This document shows, one piece after another, positions 1-6,019 of a stretch of DNA of 8,542 bases (its first letter is position 1; every line of letters starts with the position of its first letter). The stretch lies in contig PWYO01000030.1 of assembly GCA_003567835.1 (NCBI GenBank), positions 1 through 8,542 of the forward strand. Direction: 5' to 3'. The DNA is from Actinomycetota bacterium. Its GTDB lineage: Bacteria; Actinomycetota; Humimicrobiia; Humimicrobiales; Humimicrobiaceae. Under the pieces are notes generated by a model. That model did not search any database, was not told the origin of the DNA, and saw only the letters and a program-made list of their open reading frames with translations. The position numbers and the translations under genes were made by a program.

Positions 1-1200
1 CTCATATACCTGCTTGAGACTAAAGGTTACCCCTTCCATTACGCTCCGGGCAAAATCTCCATGATTGTGTCTTAAAGTAGCCCCGATGAAAGCGCCTTTT
101 GCATGGGGGTCTGGGTAGGGACATCGTTCCCCTATAAGGTAGGGGAGAAATAAAAGGTTTTTACTCCCGGGCTCAGAATCTTTCTCTACCGCCTGATCAA
201 TGATCTTGTATACATTTTTCCCGCCTGTTTTGGCCTGATGCATTTCATATTTGCAAAGTGTATCTCTAAACCATTGCAGGGATCCGCCTGCGGCCAGGGT
301 TACACCCATGATATGCCATTTGTCAGGTGCATTATTGCAAAATACCTGCAAATTGCCTGTAGAGTTAAAAACAAATCCATTGAGCCCCATGGCCACGATA
401 CCAGCTGTACCCAGGGTTATGCCCAATATGCCTTCTTTGATTAACCCCGTGCCCGTGGTTTGTATCACCGCATCGCCGCCCCCACCCATTACTGGTGTAT
501 CTTTTTGAAGCCCTGTTTGACCGGCTACGTCTTTTGTGATAAAACCTGTAATCTCTGTTGATTCAAAACATTCCGGAAGCAGATGCACGGGTATGTTTAA
601 AATGTTTAGCAGCGCAGTATTCCATCTCCTGTTTTTTACATCAAACAGGCCTGTTCCCGAGGCATCTGAAACCTCTGTGGCAAACTTTCCGGTTAGTTTA
701 TACCGAATATAATCCTTGGGATTTAAAAATATGGTGGACTGTTGGAAATTGTCTGGTTCTTCGTCTTTTAACCAAAGTATTTTGCTGCCGGTATAACCGG
801 GGAGCATGCTGTTGTTGGTGTATTCAAGGAGGTTATTTTTGCCGTCAACCATTTCATAGACTTTCTGGCACTGTTTATGGGATCGCTGGTCATTCCATAG
901 ATAGGCAGGACGCAATACTTCATGGTTTTTGCCCAAAGCAACCAGGCCATGCATCTGGCCTGAAAGGCCGATTGCTTCAATGTTTTTGGTATCAATCCCG
1001 CTGGCATGAATGATATGCTTCAAGGTTTGAAGGGTGGCTTCCCACCAATGGCCAGGATCTTGCTCGGCCCATCCCGGCTTTGGTGTAGAAAGCGGGTATT
1101 CTTCCGTGGCCGAAGAGACCACCCTTCCCTTGCTGTCTACAAGAATTGACTTACATCCGGAGGTACCAATATCAATTCCCACAATGTATTTTTCTACCAC
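1..1200 (-). CDS. xylB: FGGY-family sugar kinase, xylulokinase-like (3' end cut off by window edge)
   Basis: Cytoplasmic kinase expected to phosphorylate a ketose (D-xylulose to xylulose 5-phosphate in the family) with ATP. I read 400 uninterrupted codons from GTG at 1200 to the left edge; XylB proteins are about 480-510 residues, so roughly 80% is present. FGGY features in order: N-terminal phosphate-binding DIGTSG (residues 10-15), the xylulokinase-type SGQMHG (80-85), WNDQRS (102-107), the glycine loop GGGGDA with catalytic-base Asp243, a second phosphate/adenosine loop near LGTAG (263-267), and GERCPYPDPHAKG (357-369) of the C-terminal domain. The GTG start is chosen because AGGAGG sits 6 nt upstream; an in-frame ATG at 1218 overlaps the stop of the upstream dehydrogenase gene but would include the ribosome binding site within the coding sequence. 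It is last in the visible cupin-dehydrogenase-kinase operon, 17 nt after its neighbour. SGQMHG favours xylulose, but other ketoses (ribulose, erythrulose) cannot be excluded. Confidence 0.93.
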   Translation of the reverse strand, partial: MVEKYIVGIDIGTSGCKSILVDSKGRVVSSATEEYPLSTPKPGWAEQDPGHWWEATLQTLKHIIHASGIDTKNIEAIGLSGQMHGLVALGKNHEVLRPAYLWNDQRSHKQCQKVYEMVDGKNNLLEYTNNSMLPGYTGSKILWLKDEEPDNFQQSTIFLNPKDYIRYKLTGKFATEVSDASGTGLFDVKNRRWNTALLNILNIPVHLLPECFESTEITGFITKDVAGQTGLQKDTPVMGGGGDAVIQTTGTGLIKEGILGITLGTAGIVAMGLNGFVFNSTGNLQVFCNNAPDKWHIMGVTLAAGGSLQWFRDTLCKYEMHQAKTGGKNVYKIIDQAVEKDSEPGSKNLLFLPYLIGERCPYPDPHAKGAFIGATLRHNHGDFARSVMEGVTFSLKQVYE

Positions 1201-1217
1201 AAGCGACCTCCTTTCCA

Positions 1218-2660
1218 TTACAGGTATCGTATTCTTATATGTTTTATTAGTAGATATTCATAAAGACCTTCAGGCCCGTGCTCATGACCGAAACCGCTGT
1301 CTTTCCACCCGCCATAAGGCGCAAAAAGCACCCCGGCATCTACATTGTTTATGGCCACATTTCCTGCGTCAATATTTTTGGAAATGGTATTTGCACGGCT
1401 CAAATTTTCCGTATATACAATAGCAGCCAAACCGTATACCGAGTCATTTGCCAGCTGTATTGCCTGCTGGTCATCCTTAAAGGGCATCACCCCAACCACT
1501 GGGCCAAATGTTTCTTCTTTCATTATCAGCATCTCATGATTGGCATCCCTGATGATGGTGGGCTCGAAATAATACCCTTTTTTATATTTTTCTCCTTGGG
1601 GCTCTTTTCCTCCGCAGGTGGTTTTAGCGCCTTTTTGCAGTGCATCTGCAATATGTTTTTGGGCGGTCTTGAGGCCGCCTTTTGTACACATGGGACCCAG
1701 GTTGCAGTCTTCTTGTAAACCGTTTCCTATGGTAAGCGCTTGGGTCTGCTCAGTAAACATTTGCAGAAATTGTTCATATATGGATGCATCTACATAAATA
1801 CGATTAATGGCAATGCAGATCTGGCCCATATTTCTAAAAGAGCGCCTGACTGCACCTTTGACTGCTTCTTCTACATTGCAGTCTTTGCAAACCACCATGG
1901 GTAAGCTTCCCCCCAACTCAAGAGAGACTTTTTTGAAGTTGTCCACACAACCTGCAAGGACCTGTCTGCCGGTTTCAGTGGACCCCGTAAAAGCAACTTT
2001 TTTTACAATTTTGCTATCAAAAAGAATGGGCCCAATTTCGGAACCCGAACCGGTAATGGCATTTATGGTGCCAGCCGGCAAACCTGCATCGTACAGGCAT
2101 TGCGCGAAAGCCAGCGGAGAAAGGGGTGTTTCTGAAGGCAGCTTCGCCACAATTGTACATCCTGCCGCCAAGGCGCCGCCAATTTTCCATGCCAGCAGTT
2201 CAATGGGGTAGTTCCAGGGTGATATGGCTGCAGAAACGCCTACCGGCTGGTAGGTGACCCTGCTTTCCATGTCCGCTTCTTCATTGGGAACAATTCTGCC
2301 GTAGACCCTTTCCCCCTCTTCTGCATAATAGCGGAGAATATCTGCGCCTTTCTCTACTTCTCCCAGGGCTTCTTTAAAAGGTTTTCCTTGTTCCTGGGTC
2401 ATGAGTTTAGCAATTTCCTCTTTTCTTTCGGACACCAGGCGGCTGGCTTTTCTTAGATAACCGCCTCTATGAAATGGTGATTGTGCTGCCCATCCCTGAA
2501 AAGCCTGATTCGCAGCATGGATTGCTTTTGTCACATCGGGTTGATGTGCTTTGGGGACTTGTGCAAAAACTTCCCCTGTTGCCGGATTGTATACATCCAG
2601 AGTATCTTTATCTTGCGCTTCAACCCAATTTCCTCCTATAAGCATGGTTTTTTTAATCAT
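1218..2660 (-). CDS. NAD(P)-dependent aldehyde dehydrogenase, GabD/AldA-like
   Basis: Cytoplasmic, cofactor-independent (no metal) oxidation of an aldehyde to its acid with NAD(P)+. The 480-residue length is normal for the superfamily. Visible signatures: PWNYP with oxyanion-hole Asn150, KLPSETP (173-179) at the cofactor loop, FTGSTETG (224-231), LELGG with general-base Glu248, NMGQIC with catalytic Cys282, KEETFGPV (381-388) binding the nicotinamide ribose, and PYGGWKDSG near the C-terminus. ATG at 2660 has GAGGGAG 8 nt upstream (2669-2675). The gene lies 39 nt after the cupin gene and its TAA shares one base with an ATG of the kinase gene, so the three are probably cotranscribed. Two residues are unusual: Ser252-Leu253 replace the common Lys-Ser after ELGG, and Ser176 occupies the place where NAD-specific members usually carry Glu, as in the NADP-using GabD, so NADP use is possible. 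The context suggests a sugar-derived aldehyde (glycolaldehyde, lactaldehyde, glyceraldehyde or a keto-acid semialdehyde); the exact substrate cannot be read from the sequence. Confidence 0.94.
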   Translation of the reverse strand: MIKKTMLIGGNWVEAQDKDTLDVYNPATGEVFAQVPKAHQPDVTKAIHAANQAFQGWAAQSPFHRGGYLRKASRLVSERKEEIAKLMTQEQGKPFKEALGEVEKGADILRYYAEEGERVYGRIVPNEEADMESRVTYQPVGVSAAISPWNYPIELLAWKIGGALAAGCTIVAKLPSETPLSPLAFAQCLYDAGLPAGTINAITGSGSEIGPILFDSKIVKKVAFTGSTETGRQVLAGCVDNFKKVSLELGGSLPMVVCKDCNVEEAVKGAVRRSFRNMGQICIAINRIYVDASIYEQFLQMFTEQTQALTIGNGLQEDCNLGPMCTKGGLKTAQKHIADALQKGAKTTCGGKEPQGEKYKKGYYFEPTIIRDANHEMLIMKEETFGPVVGVMPFKDDQQAIQLANDSVYGLAAIVYTENLSRANTISKNIDAGNVAINNVDAGVLFAPYGGWKDSGFGHEHGPEGLYEYLLIKHIRIRYL

Positions 2661-2699
2661 GTTTTATGCTCCCTCAATCATGCATGGTAATGCATTGTT

Positions 2700-3095
2700 T
2701 TATTGTTCCGAAGGTTCGATTTTGCAGGTAACCCAGACTACAATAAGAGGCATGTTGCCTGCTTGCTTGGTGGTATGAAAAACGCCGGGAGGCACATATA
2801 AGGCATCTCCCTGTTCTATTTTGTACGCATCTTCTCCTACAATCATGGTTCCTTTGCCAAAGACCACATAATAGACTTCTTCCATGTCATCATGGCTGTG
2901 CCCTGTAGTGGTTCCAGTGGGATAAATGGTTGTATGGCCCAAGGTAAGTCTTCTAGACGGGCAATCCTTTTGTTCAGGATTAATCAGGTAATAGGTATCC
3001 CGCAGCACCGCTTTATCCCTGTTTTTTACCCTGTCTCTTAAAGACCGGGGATCCAGATCTGGAGAAACGGATTGGATGTTTTTTACGTATTTCAT
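2700..3095 (-). CDS. Small single-domain cupin protein, possible sugar isomerase or binding protein
   Basis: A 131-residue one-domain cupin. Motif 1 is GHSHDDMEEVYYVVFGKG, supplying metal ligands His66, His68 and Glu73 (family pattern HxHx4E...G). Motif 2 is GDALYVPPGVFH with the fourth ligand His107. A bound divalent metal is therefore likely. The start is taken as ATG 3095 because GGAGGTC lies 7 nt upstream (3103-3109); an in-frame ATG at 3116 precedes that ribosome binding site and is not favoured. No signal peptide is seen, so it is cytoplasmic. The stretch from LGHTTIYP through the two motifs resembles the core of cupin-type phosphoglucose isomerases and other small sugar-processing cupins. 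It is the first gene of the leftward operon with an aldehyde dehydrogenase and a ketose kinase. No aldose isomerase such as XylA is visible, so an isomerase or epimerase role is attractive, but this is inference; a non-enzymatic sensor role is equally open. Confidence 0.88.
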   Translation of the reverse strand: MKYVKNIQSVSPDLDPRSLRDRVKNRDKAVLRDTYYLINPEQKDCPSRRLTLGHTTIYPTGTTTGHSHDDMEEVYYVVFGKGTMIVGEDAYKIEQGDALYVPPGVFHTTKQAGNMPLIVVWVTCKIEPSEQ

Positions 3096-3322
3096 TTTAA
3101 AAGACCTCCAGTGCAAAATAAGTTTTATAAAAATAAGGTTTATAATAATTTAATACTGTTGAATAGGTTTTGCCTTTCTCCTCATTATCATACTTTGGTT
3201 TGCTTGAATCAACACAGGTCTTGTAATGGTAAGACTCTGACTGCATAAAAACAAGCTGTGAATGGTTGTTCTGCAAAACATACTCATAAGTTCATCTTAT
3301 TAATGAAGAAAATATAAATCAT

Positions 3323-3352
3323 TTGACAATCAATCAAATTATAGGTTAAAAT
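3323..3352 (+). promoter_or_regulatory. Predicted sigma-A promoter for the ABC importer operon
   Basis: A consensus -35 TTGACA (3323-3328) is followed after 18 nt by TAAAAT (3347-3352), five of six matches to the -10 consensus. Transcription would start near 3359-3360, inside the operator palindrome, so a bound protein would be expected to block initiation. The leader to the TTG start of the permease gene would be about 380 nt, which is long; the AT-rich sequence nearer the gene also offers weaker candidates. Confidence 0.65.
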
Positions 3353-3366
3353 TACTGGTATGACCA
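3338..3366 (-). promoter_or_regulatory. Predicted sigma-A promoter for the cupin-dehydrogenase-kinase operon
   Basis: Reading leftward, TGGTCA (3366-3361, four of six to TTGACA) is spaced 17 nt from a perfect TATAAT (3343-3338). Transcription would start near 3331. The -35 is formed by the right arm of the operator palindrome, and the element is interleaved with the rightward promoter, so both directions could answer to one regulator. The -35 is imperfect, and the AT-rich region nearer the cupin gene could hold another start. Confidence 0.5.
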
Positions 3367-3368
3367 GT
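3354..3368. promoter_or_regulatory. Operator palindrome of GntR/FadR (FCD) type
   Basis: ACTGGT-ATG-ACCAGT is a perfect 6-bp inverted repeat around a 3-bp centre. Its core TGGTATGACCA fits TNGTNNNACNA, the established half-site arrangement of FadR-subfamily GntR regulators (FadR, PdhR, LldR, UxuR and relatives). It covers the predicted rightward start point and supplies the leftward -35, a position suited to repression of both operons. No regulator gene lies in the window. The inverted repeat is directly visible; assignment of the protein family is inference from the motif. Confidence 0.7.
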
Positions 3369-3371
3369 TAG

Positions 3372-3396
3372 AATTTGTGATGATAACAAATTTTTT
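3372..3396 (+). promoter_or_regulatory. AT-rich hairpin with short T run in the rightward leader
   Basis: AATTTGT (3372-3378) pairs perfectly with ACAAATT (3386-3392) around a 7-nt loop, and four more T residues follow (3393-3396). In RNA from the predicted start it would form within the first 40 nt. It resembles a weak intrinsic terminator, but the stem has only two G:C-type pairs or fewer, so it may instead be a 5' stabilising hairpin or a second protein-binding palindrome beside the operator. Confidence 0.35.
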
Positions 3397-3659
3397 GCTA
3401 TGAGCTCTAACAATGAACAAATTCAAATGATCTGTTCAATCTCTATTAAATAGGGAACAACCTACATCAGCGGCTACAGGGTTTAAATCTTATGATAATG
3501 ATTGTTAACCTAAAAAAATGCAAAGAGATGCAGCGACCAAATCGGACAGCCAGCGATAAGATTACAAATTTTTCAAGAATGTATAAGCGAAAACGGCAAG
3601 TATTCATTTTTCTTTGATATATAATTTTTTCATAATAATCTAGAATGAACTGAAATGAT

Positions 3660-3692
3660 TGGAAAGTAGAATTTTTTTTCCCTACTTTTCCA
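3660..3692 (+). repeat. Inverted repeat with T8 loop upstream of the permease gene
   Basis: TGGAAAGTAG (3660-3669) pairs with CTACTTTTCCA (3682-3692) over ten base pairs with one bulged T; the loop contains eight T residues. The loop also carries a TTTCC (3677-3681) that could pair with the same GGAAA, giving an alternative fold. It ends about 40 nt before the permease ribosome binding site. There is no T tract after the stem, so it is not a normal intrinsic terminator. Function unknown. Confidence 0.4.
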
Positions 3693-3741
3693 TCTATTTA
3701 TCAACATTATAATGCTAATCATAGGGAGATAGGAGGAAAGT

Positions 3742-4707
3742 TTGAATAAAAGGGCAACAGCTTTAATTACCAACCCAAATTTTGGGTTGGGTTTGGCGGC
3801 CATTATCCTGTTTGTGATATTGAGCGTCGCTACGGGCACCTTTTTTACAGCTACCAATCTTTTTTCCATAGCCAGGACCATGTCGCTTTATGTTTTTGTA
3901 GGCTTGACCCAGGCCGTGGTATTGGTGGTTGGAGATATGAACTTATCAGCAGGTGCAATTGGAGGTTTGGCCACAGTCTCTGCGGGCTATCTGATGGATG
4001 CCATGGGCTTTCCGGGCTATGTAGCAGTCATTGCTGCATTGGCGGTTGGTATATTGTGCGGTCTGATCAACGGAATTATCTCAGCCAGATTTGAGATTAA
4101 CGCCTTTGTGGTAACCCTGGCTACTTCTTTTGTATTTACCGGTATCAACTATGGGTTTACACGCGGCGTTGCTTTTACAGATATACCGGCTACGGTAAGG
4201 GTTATGGCTAGAGGCGCTGTTTTTGGAATTCCATACCTATTTTTATTTATGTTCGCAGTTTTGGTGATCCTTTATGTCTTTTATAATCAAAATGTGCTGG
4301 GCCGCAGGCTGATGGCAATCGGTCAGAATGTTGAAGCGGCAAGGTTTTCCGGCATCAATTCTAAGAACCTCAAAGTGTTCAGCCATACTTTATCTGGCTT
4401 TATGGCTTCACTTGCCGGTGTGCTCTATATTTCAAGGATGGGTTCAGCCCAGCCGGCTACCGGCCAGGATTGGCTGATTATTTCTTTTGCGGTGGCAATC
4501 ATTGGCGGCACCGCCTTAAGCGGCGGGGTCATTACCCCACTGGGTATTTTCATCGGTGCTGCGGTGCTGGTTATGATTAAAAATGGTTTGGTGATTTTAA
4601 GGACCAATGTATATTGGGAACAGGCATTTTTAGGATTGCTGATACTGTTTGCTGTAGGCATAGACGCTTTTAGGACTTATATGAACAGAAGAAGACTTGT
4701 TTCATAA
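3742..4707 (+). CDS. ABC sugar importer permease, RbsC/XylH/AraH type
   Basis: Membrane channel subunit of a carbohydrate uptake (CUT2-type) ABC transporter, 321 residues as usual for the BPD_transp_2 family. Hydrophobic segments lie near residues 15-33, 47-64, 66-86, 92-113, 120-140, 160-182, 213-232, 244-276 (two spans) and 294-312. The family motif usually written GIDLSVG appears as GDMNLSAG (64-71). The cytoplasmic coupling loop GQNVEAARFSGIN (194-206), which contacts the ATPase, and the GGTALSGG turn (255-262) are well conserved. The start is TTG at 3742 with AGGAGG 5 nt upstream; no ATG fits as well. Only one permease gene is present, consistent with a homodimeric channel as in RbsC. 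It is the first gene of the importer operon, 160 nt before the binding protein. Substrate is not determined by the permease; a pentose is suggested by the nearby kinase. Confidence 0.94.
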   Translation: MNKRATALITNPNFGLGLAAIILFVILSVATGTFFTATNLFSIARTMSLYVFVGLTQAVVLVVGDMNLSAGAIGGLATVSAGYLMDAMGFPGYVAVIAALAVGILCGLINGIISARFEINAFVVTLATSFVFTGINYGFTRGVAFTDIPATVRVMARGAVFGIPYLFLFMFAVLVILYVFYNQNVLGRRLMAIGQNVEAARFSGINSKNLKVFSHTLSGFMASLAGVLYISRMGSAQPATGQDWLIISFAVAIIGGTALSGGVITPLGIFIGAAVLVMIKNGLVILRTNVYWEQAFLGLLILFAVGIDAFRTYMNRRRLVS

Positions 4708-4742
4708 TCAATTGCAAGCAGGCAAAGGGGGATAACAATGTG

Positions 4743-4802
4743 ATGGAAATTTTTTTGGTTGGTTTTTATAAAAACCGCCATCGTCTGGATACCTTGCCAT
4801 AA
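4743..4802 (+). CDS. Possible 19-codon leader peptide between permease and binding-protein genes
   Basis: AGGGGG (4726-4731) is followed after 6 nt by ATG-TGA (4738-4743), a start codon directly followed by stop. An overlapping ATG at 4743 opens a 19-codon frame, MEIFLVGFYKNRHRLDTLP, ending at TAA 4802, and the 16-bp palindrome lies inside it. The peptide has no recognised family. It may be chance; the good ribosome binding site is the only positive evidence. Confidence 0.2.
   Translation: MEIFLVGFYKNRHRLDTLP
4761..4776. repeat. Perfect 16-bp palindrome in the permease to binding-protein gap
   Basis: GGTTTTTATAAAAACC reads identically on both strands. It lies in the 160-nt gap between the permease and the binding-protein gene, the widest gap within the importer operon. 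As RNA it would make a 6-bp stem with a TATA loop. No T run follows it, so termination is unlikely. It may be an operator, an mRNA-processing or stabilising hairpin that allows separate expression of the binding protein, or chance in AT-rich DNA. Confidence 0.4.
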
Positions 4803-4867
4803 AAGGAATCTAGATGAATCACAACCATTGTGCATGTGAAATAATGATAATAAAAGGAAGGAAACCA

Positions 4868-5986
4868 ATGAAAAGGAAATTGAGTTTAATATTAATAGTG
4901 GTTTTTGCGACCAGTATGACCTTGGCTGGATTGGGCATGGGATGTGCCCCTGTTGAGGACCCTGTGGTTGATGAGCCGCTGGTAGACGATCCTGAAATTG
5001 AAGACCTGCAAGAGGCCGAGATACCCGATGTTGATGTTGAGGTACCTGAGGTTGATGAACCGGATGTTGATGTTGCAGATATCAGCATTGCCTGCTACTG
5101 GCCGGAACCACATCCCTATTATGAATCCGTCCGTGAAGGGCATGCCCAGTTTACTGAAGACTATGGCATTGAAATAATCTCTCAAGTGGGCACAGACTGG
5201 AGCATGACCACCCAGTTGGAACAGGTTGAAGCGATGATGGCCCAGGATTTTGATGCCATATCCCTTTACCCAGTCGATGCAGCAGGCTCAAATGTTCTGT
5301 TTGAAGATATGGCAGCGATGGGCATATACGGGATAGGTTATGGCGCACAGGTAGAACTGCCTACCCAAGCAGAGTTTATCCTGGCCACTGATGTAAAGGC
5401 AGCAGCCATGGCGGCTACAGAAAAAGTCATCAAGACCATGGGAGAAGAAGGCAACATACTCAACATCCTTGAGTTTGTTGAGGATCCCAATACTGTATTA
5501 AGAGACGAAGGCATAAACGAAGTTGTGGACCAGTACCCAGATGTTGAAATTATCCAGACCATTGCCAACCTGGCTTCTATTGAAGAGGCCTATGAGCAAA
5601 TAGAAAGTGCCATAGCCGGATTGGGCGATGACCTGCACGGAATGGTAACCACGGGCTATAACCCTACCGTTGGTGCTGCTCAGGTATTGTCTGAGATGGA
5701 AAACGATAGAATCGCTTATGTGGGCATCGATGATGATCCCGTTGTTCTGCAGGCTATTGAAGACGGATATGTAACCGGATCATTTGCTCAGAGTCCGTAC
5801 TACCAGGGCTATGTCACCAATGTCCTGTTGATGTATCTGGCGAAAGGCTATGAGTCTAAGGGTTTTGAATTCATAGATACTGCCGGAATTATCGTAACCC
5901 AGGATAATATGGATACATTCATGGATGAGCTGTGGCAGCAAGCCTTTGATGATGCAGAGAATGCATTGGATATATGGTTTCAGTAA
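4868..5986 (+). CDS. Sugar-binding lipoprotein of the ABC importer, RbsB-like, with acidic linker
   Basis: Extracytoplasmic substrate-binding protein that delivers sugar to the permease; 372 residues. The first 25 residues form a lipoprotein-type signal (KRK, hydrophobic core, then GLGMG before Cys26, an imperfect lipobox), so it is probably anchored by lipid at Cys26. Residues 28-70 are a low-complexity linker of D, E, V and P with 19 acidic residues and no Lys or Arg. The Peripla_BP_4/RbsB fold follows from about residue 71: ISIACYW strand, YYESVREG helix, AQDFDAISLYPVDAAG (125-140), ILATDV (171-176), YVGIDDDP (284-291) and the hinge-like GSFAQSPYYQGY (304-315). ATG at 4868 is chosen for AGGAAGG 6 nt upstream; an in-frame ATG at 4814 would add 18 residues, has no ribosome binding site and would spoil the signal peptide. 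It sits 33 nt before the ATPase gene. The ligand is probably a pentose or related sugar, inferred from context. Confidence 0.93.
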   Translation: MKRKLSLILIVVFATSMTLAGLGMGCAPVEDPVVDEPLVDDPEIEDLQEAEIPDVDVEVPEVDEPDVDVADISIACYWPEPHPYYESVREGHAQFTEDYGIEIISQVGTDWSMTTQLEQVEAMMAQDFDAISLYPVDAAGSNVLFEDMAAMGIYGIGYGAQVELPTQAEFILATDVKAAAMAATEKVIKTMGEEGNILNILEFVEDPNTVLRDEGINEVVDQYPDVEIIQTIANLASIEEAYEQIESAIAGLGDDLHGMVTTGYNPTVGAAQVLSEMENDRIAYVGIDDDPVVLQAIEDGYVTGSFAQSPYYQGYVTNVLLMYLAKGYESKGFEFIDTAGIIVTQDNMDTFMDELWQQAFDDAENALDIWFQ

Positions 5987-6019
5987 GCTAAAAAACTAAA
6001 AAGAGGGGGGGTAATCTAC

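Larger units (their letters stand above)
3096..3741. other. Divergent intergenic control region
   Basis: This 646-nt AT-rich stretch separates the leftward cupin operon from the rightward ABC importer. I find no convincing gene on either strand. It holds overlapping divergent promoters around a perfect operator palindrome (3323-3368), a hairpin next to it (3372-3396), a second hairpin (3660-3692), and a possible second -10 element TATAAT (3708-3713) close to the permease start, whose -35 is poor. The leftward leader would be about 235 nt and the rightward leader about 380 nt. No riboswitch class was recognised in either. Confidence 0.8.

Noticed and set aside
558..1013. Open frame of 151 codons on the plus strand
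   Set aside because: It is antisense to the well-supported kinase gene, is rich in Cys and Trp in an unprotein-like way, and has no ribosome binding site.
1034..1718. Plus-strand open frames opposite the kinase start and the aldehyde dehydrogenase gene
   Set aside because: They overlap conserved coding sequence on the other strand and show no family motif.
3372..3396. Full intrinsic terminator or attenuator
   Set aside because: The stem is almost all A:T pairs, too weak for confident termination; kept only as a low-confidence hairpin.
3494..3509. Fur-box-like GATAATGATTGTTAAC
   Set aside because: Only the left 9 bases match a Fur box; the inverted half is missing, and the neighbouring genes have no iron-uptake role.
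3570..3600. Catabolite-response (cre) element in the divergent region
   Set aside because: AAGCGAAAACGG has only a partial resemblance to the cre pattern and is not palindromic as required.
3370..3741. Known riboswitch in the rightward leader
   Set aside because: No conserved core of a riboswitch class I know could be recognised by eye; a covariance-model search would be needed to exclude it.
4814..4867. Earlier ATG giving an 18-residue extension of the binding protein
   Set aside because: No ribosome binding site precedes it, and the extension would place a polar segment before the signal peptide; ATG 4868 has AGGAAGG at correct spacing.
4819..5088. Minus-strand frame encoding a Ser/Gly/Thr-rich repeat protein
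   Set aside because: It is the reverse reading of the Asp/Glu/Val linker codons of the lipoprotein and has no other support.
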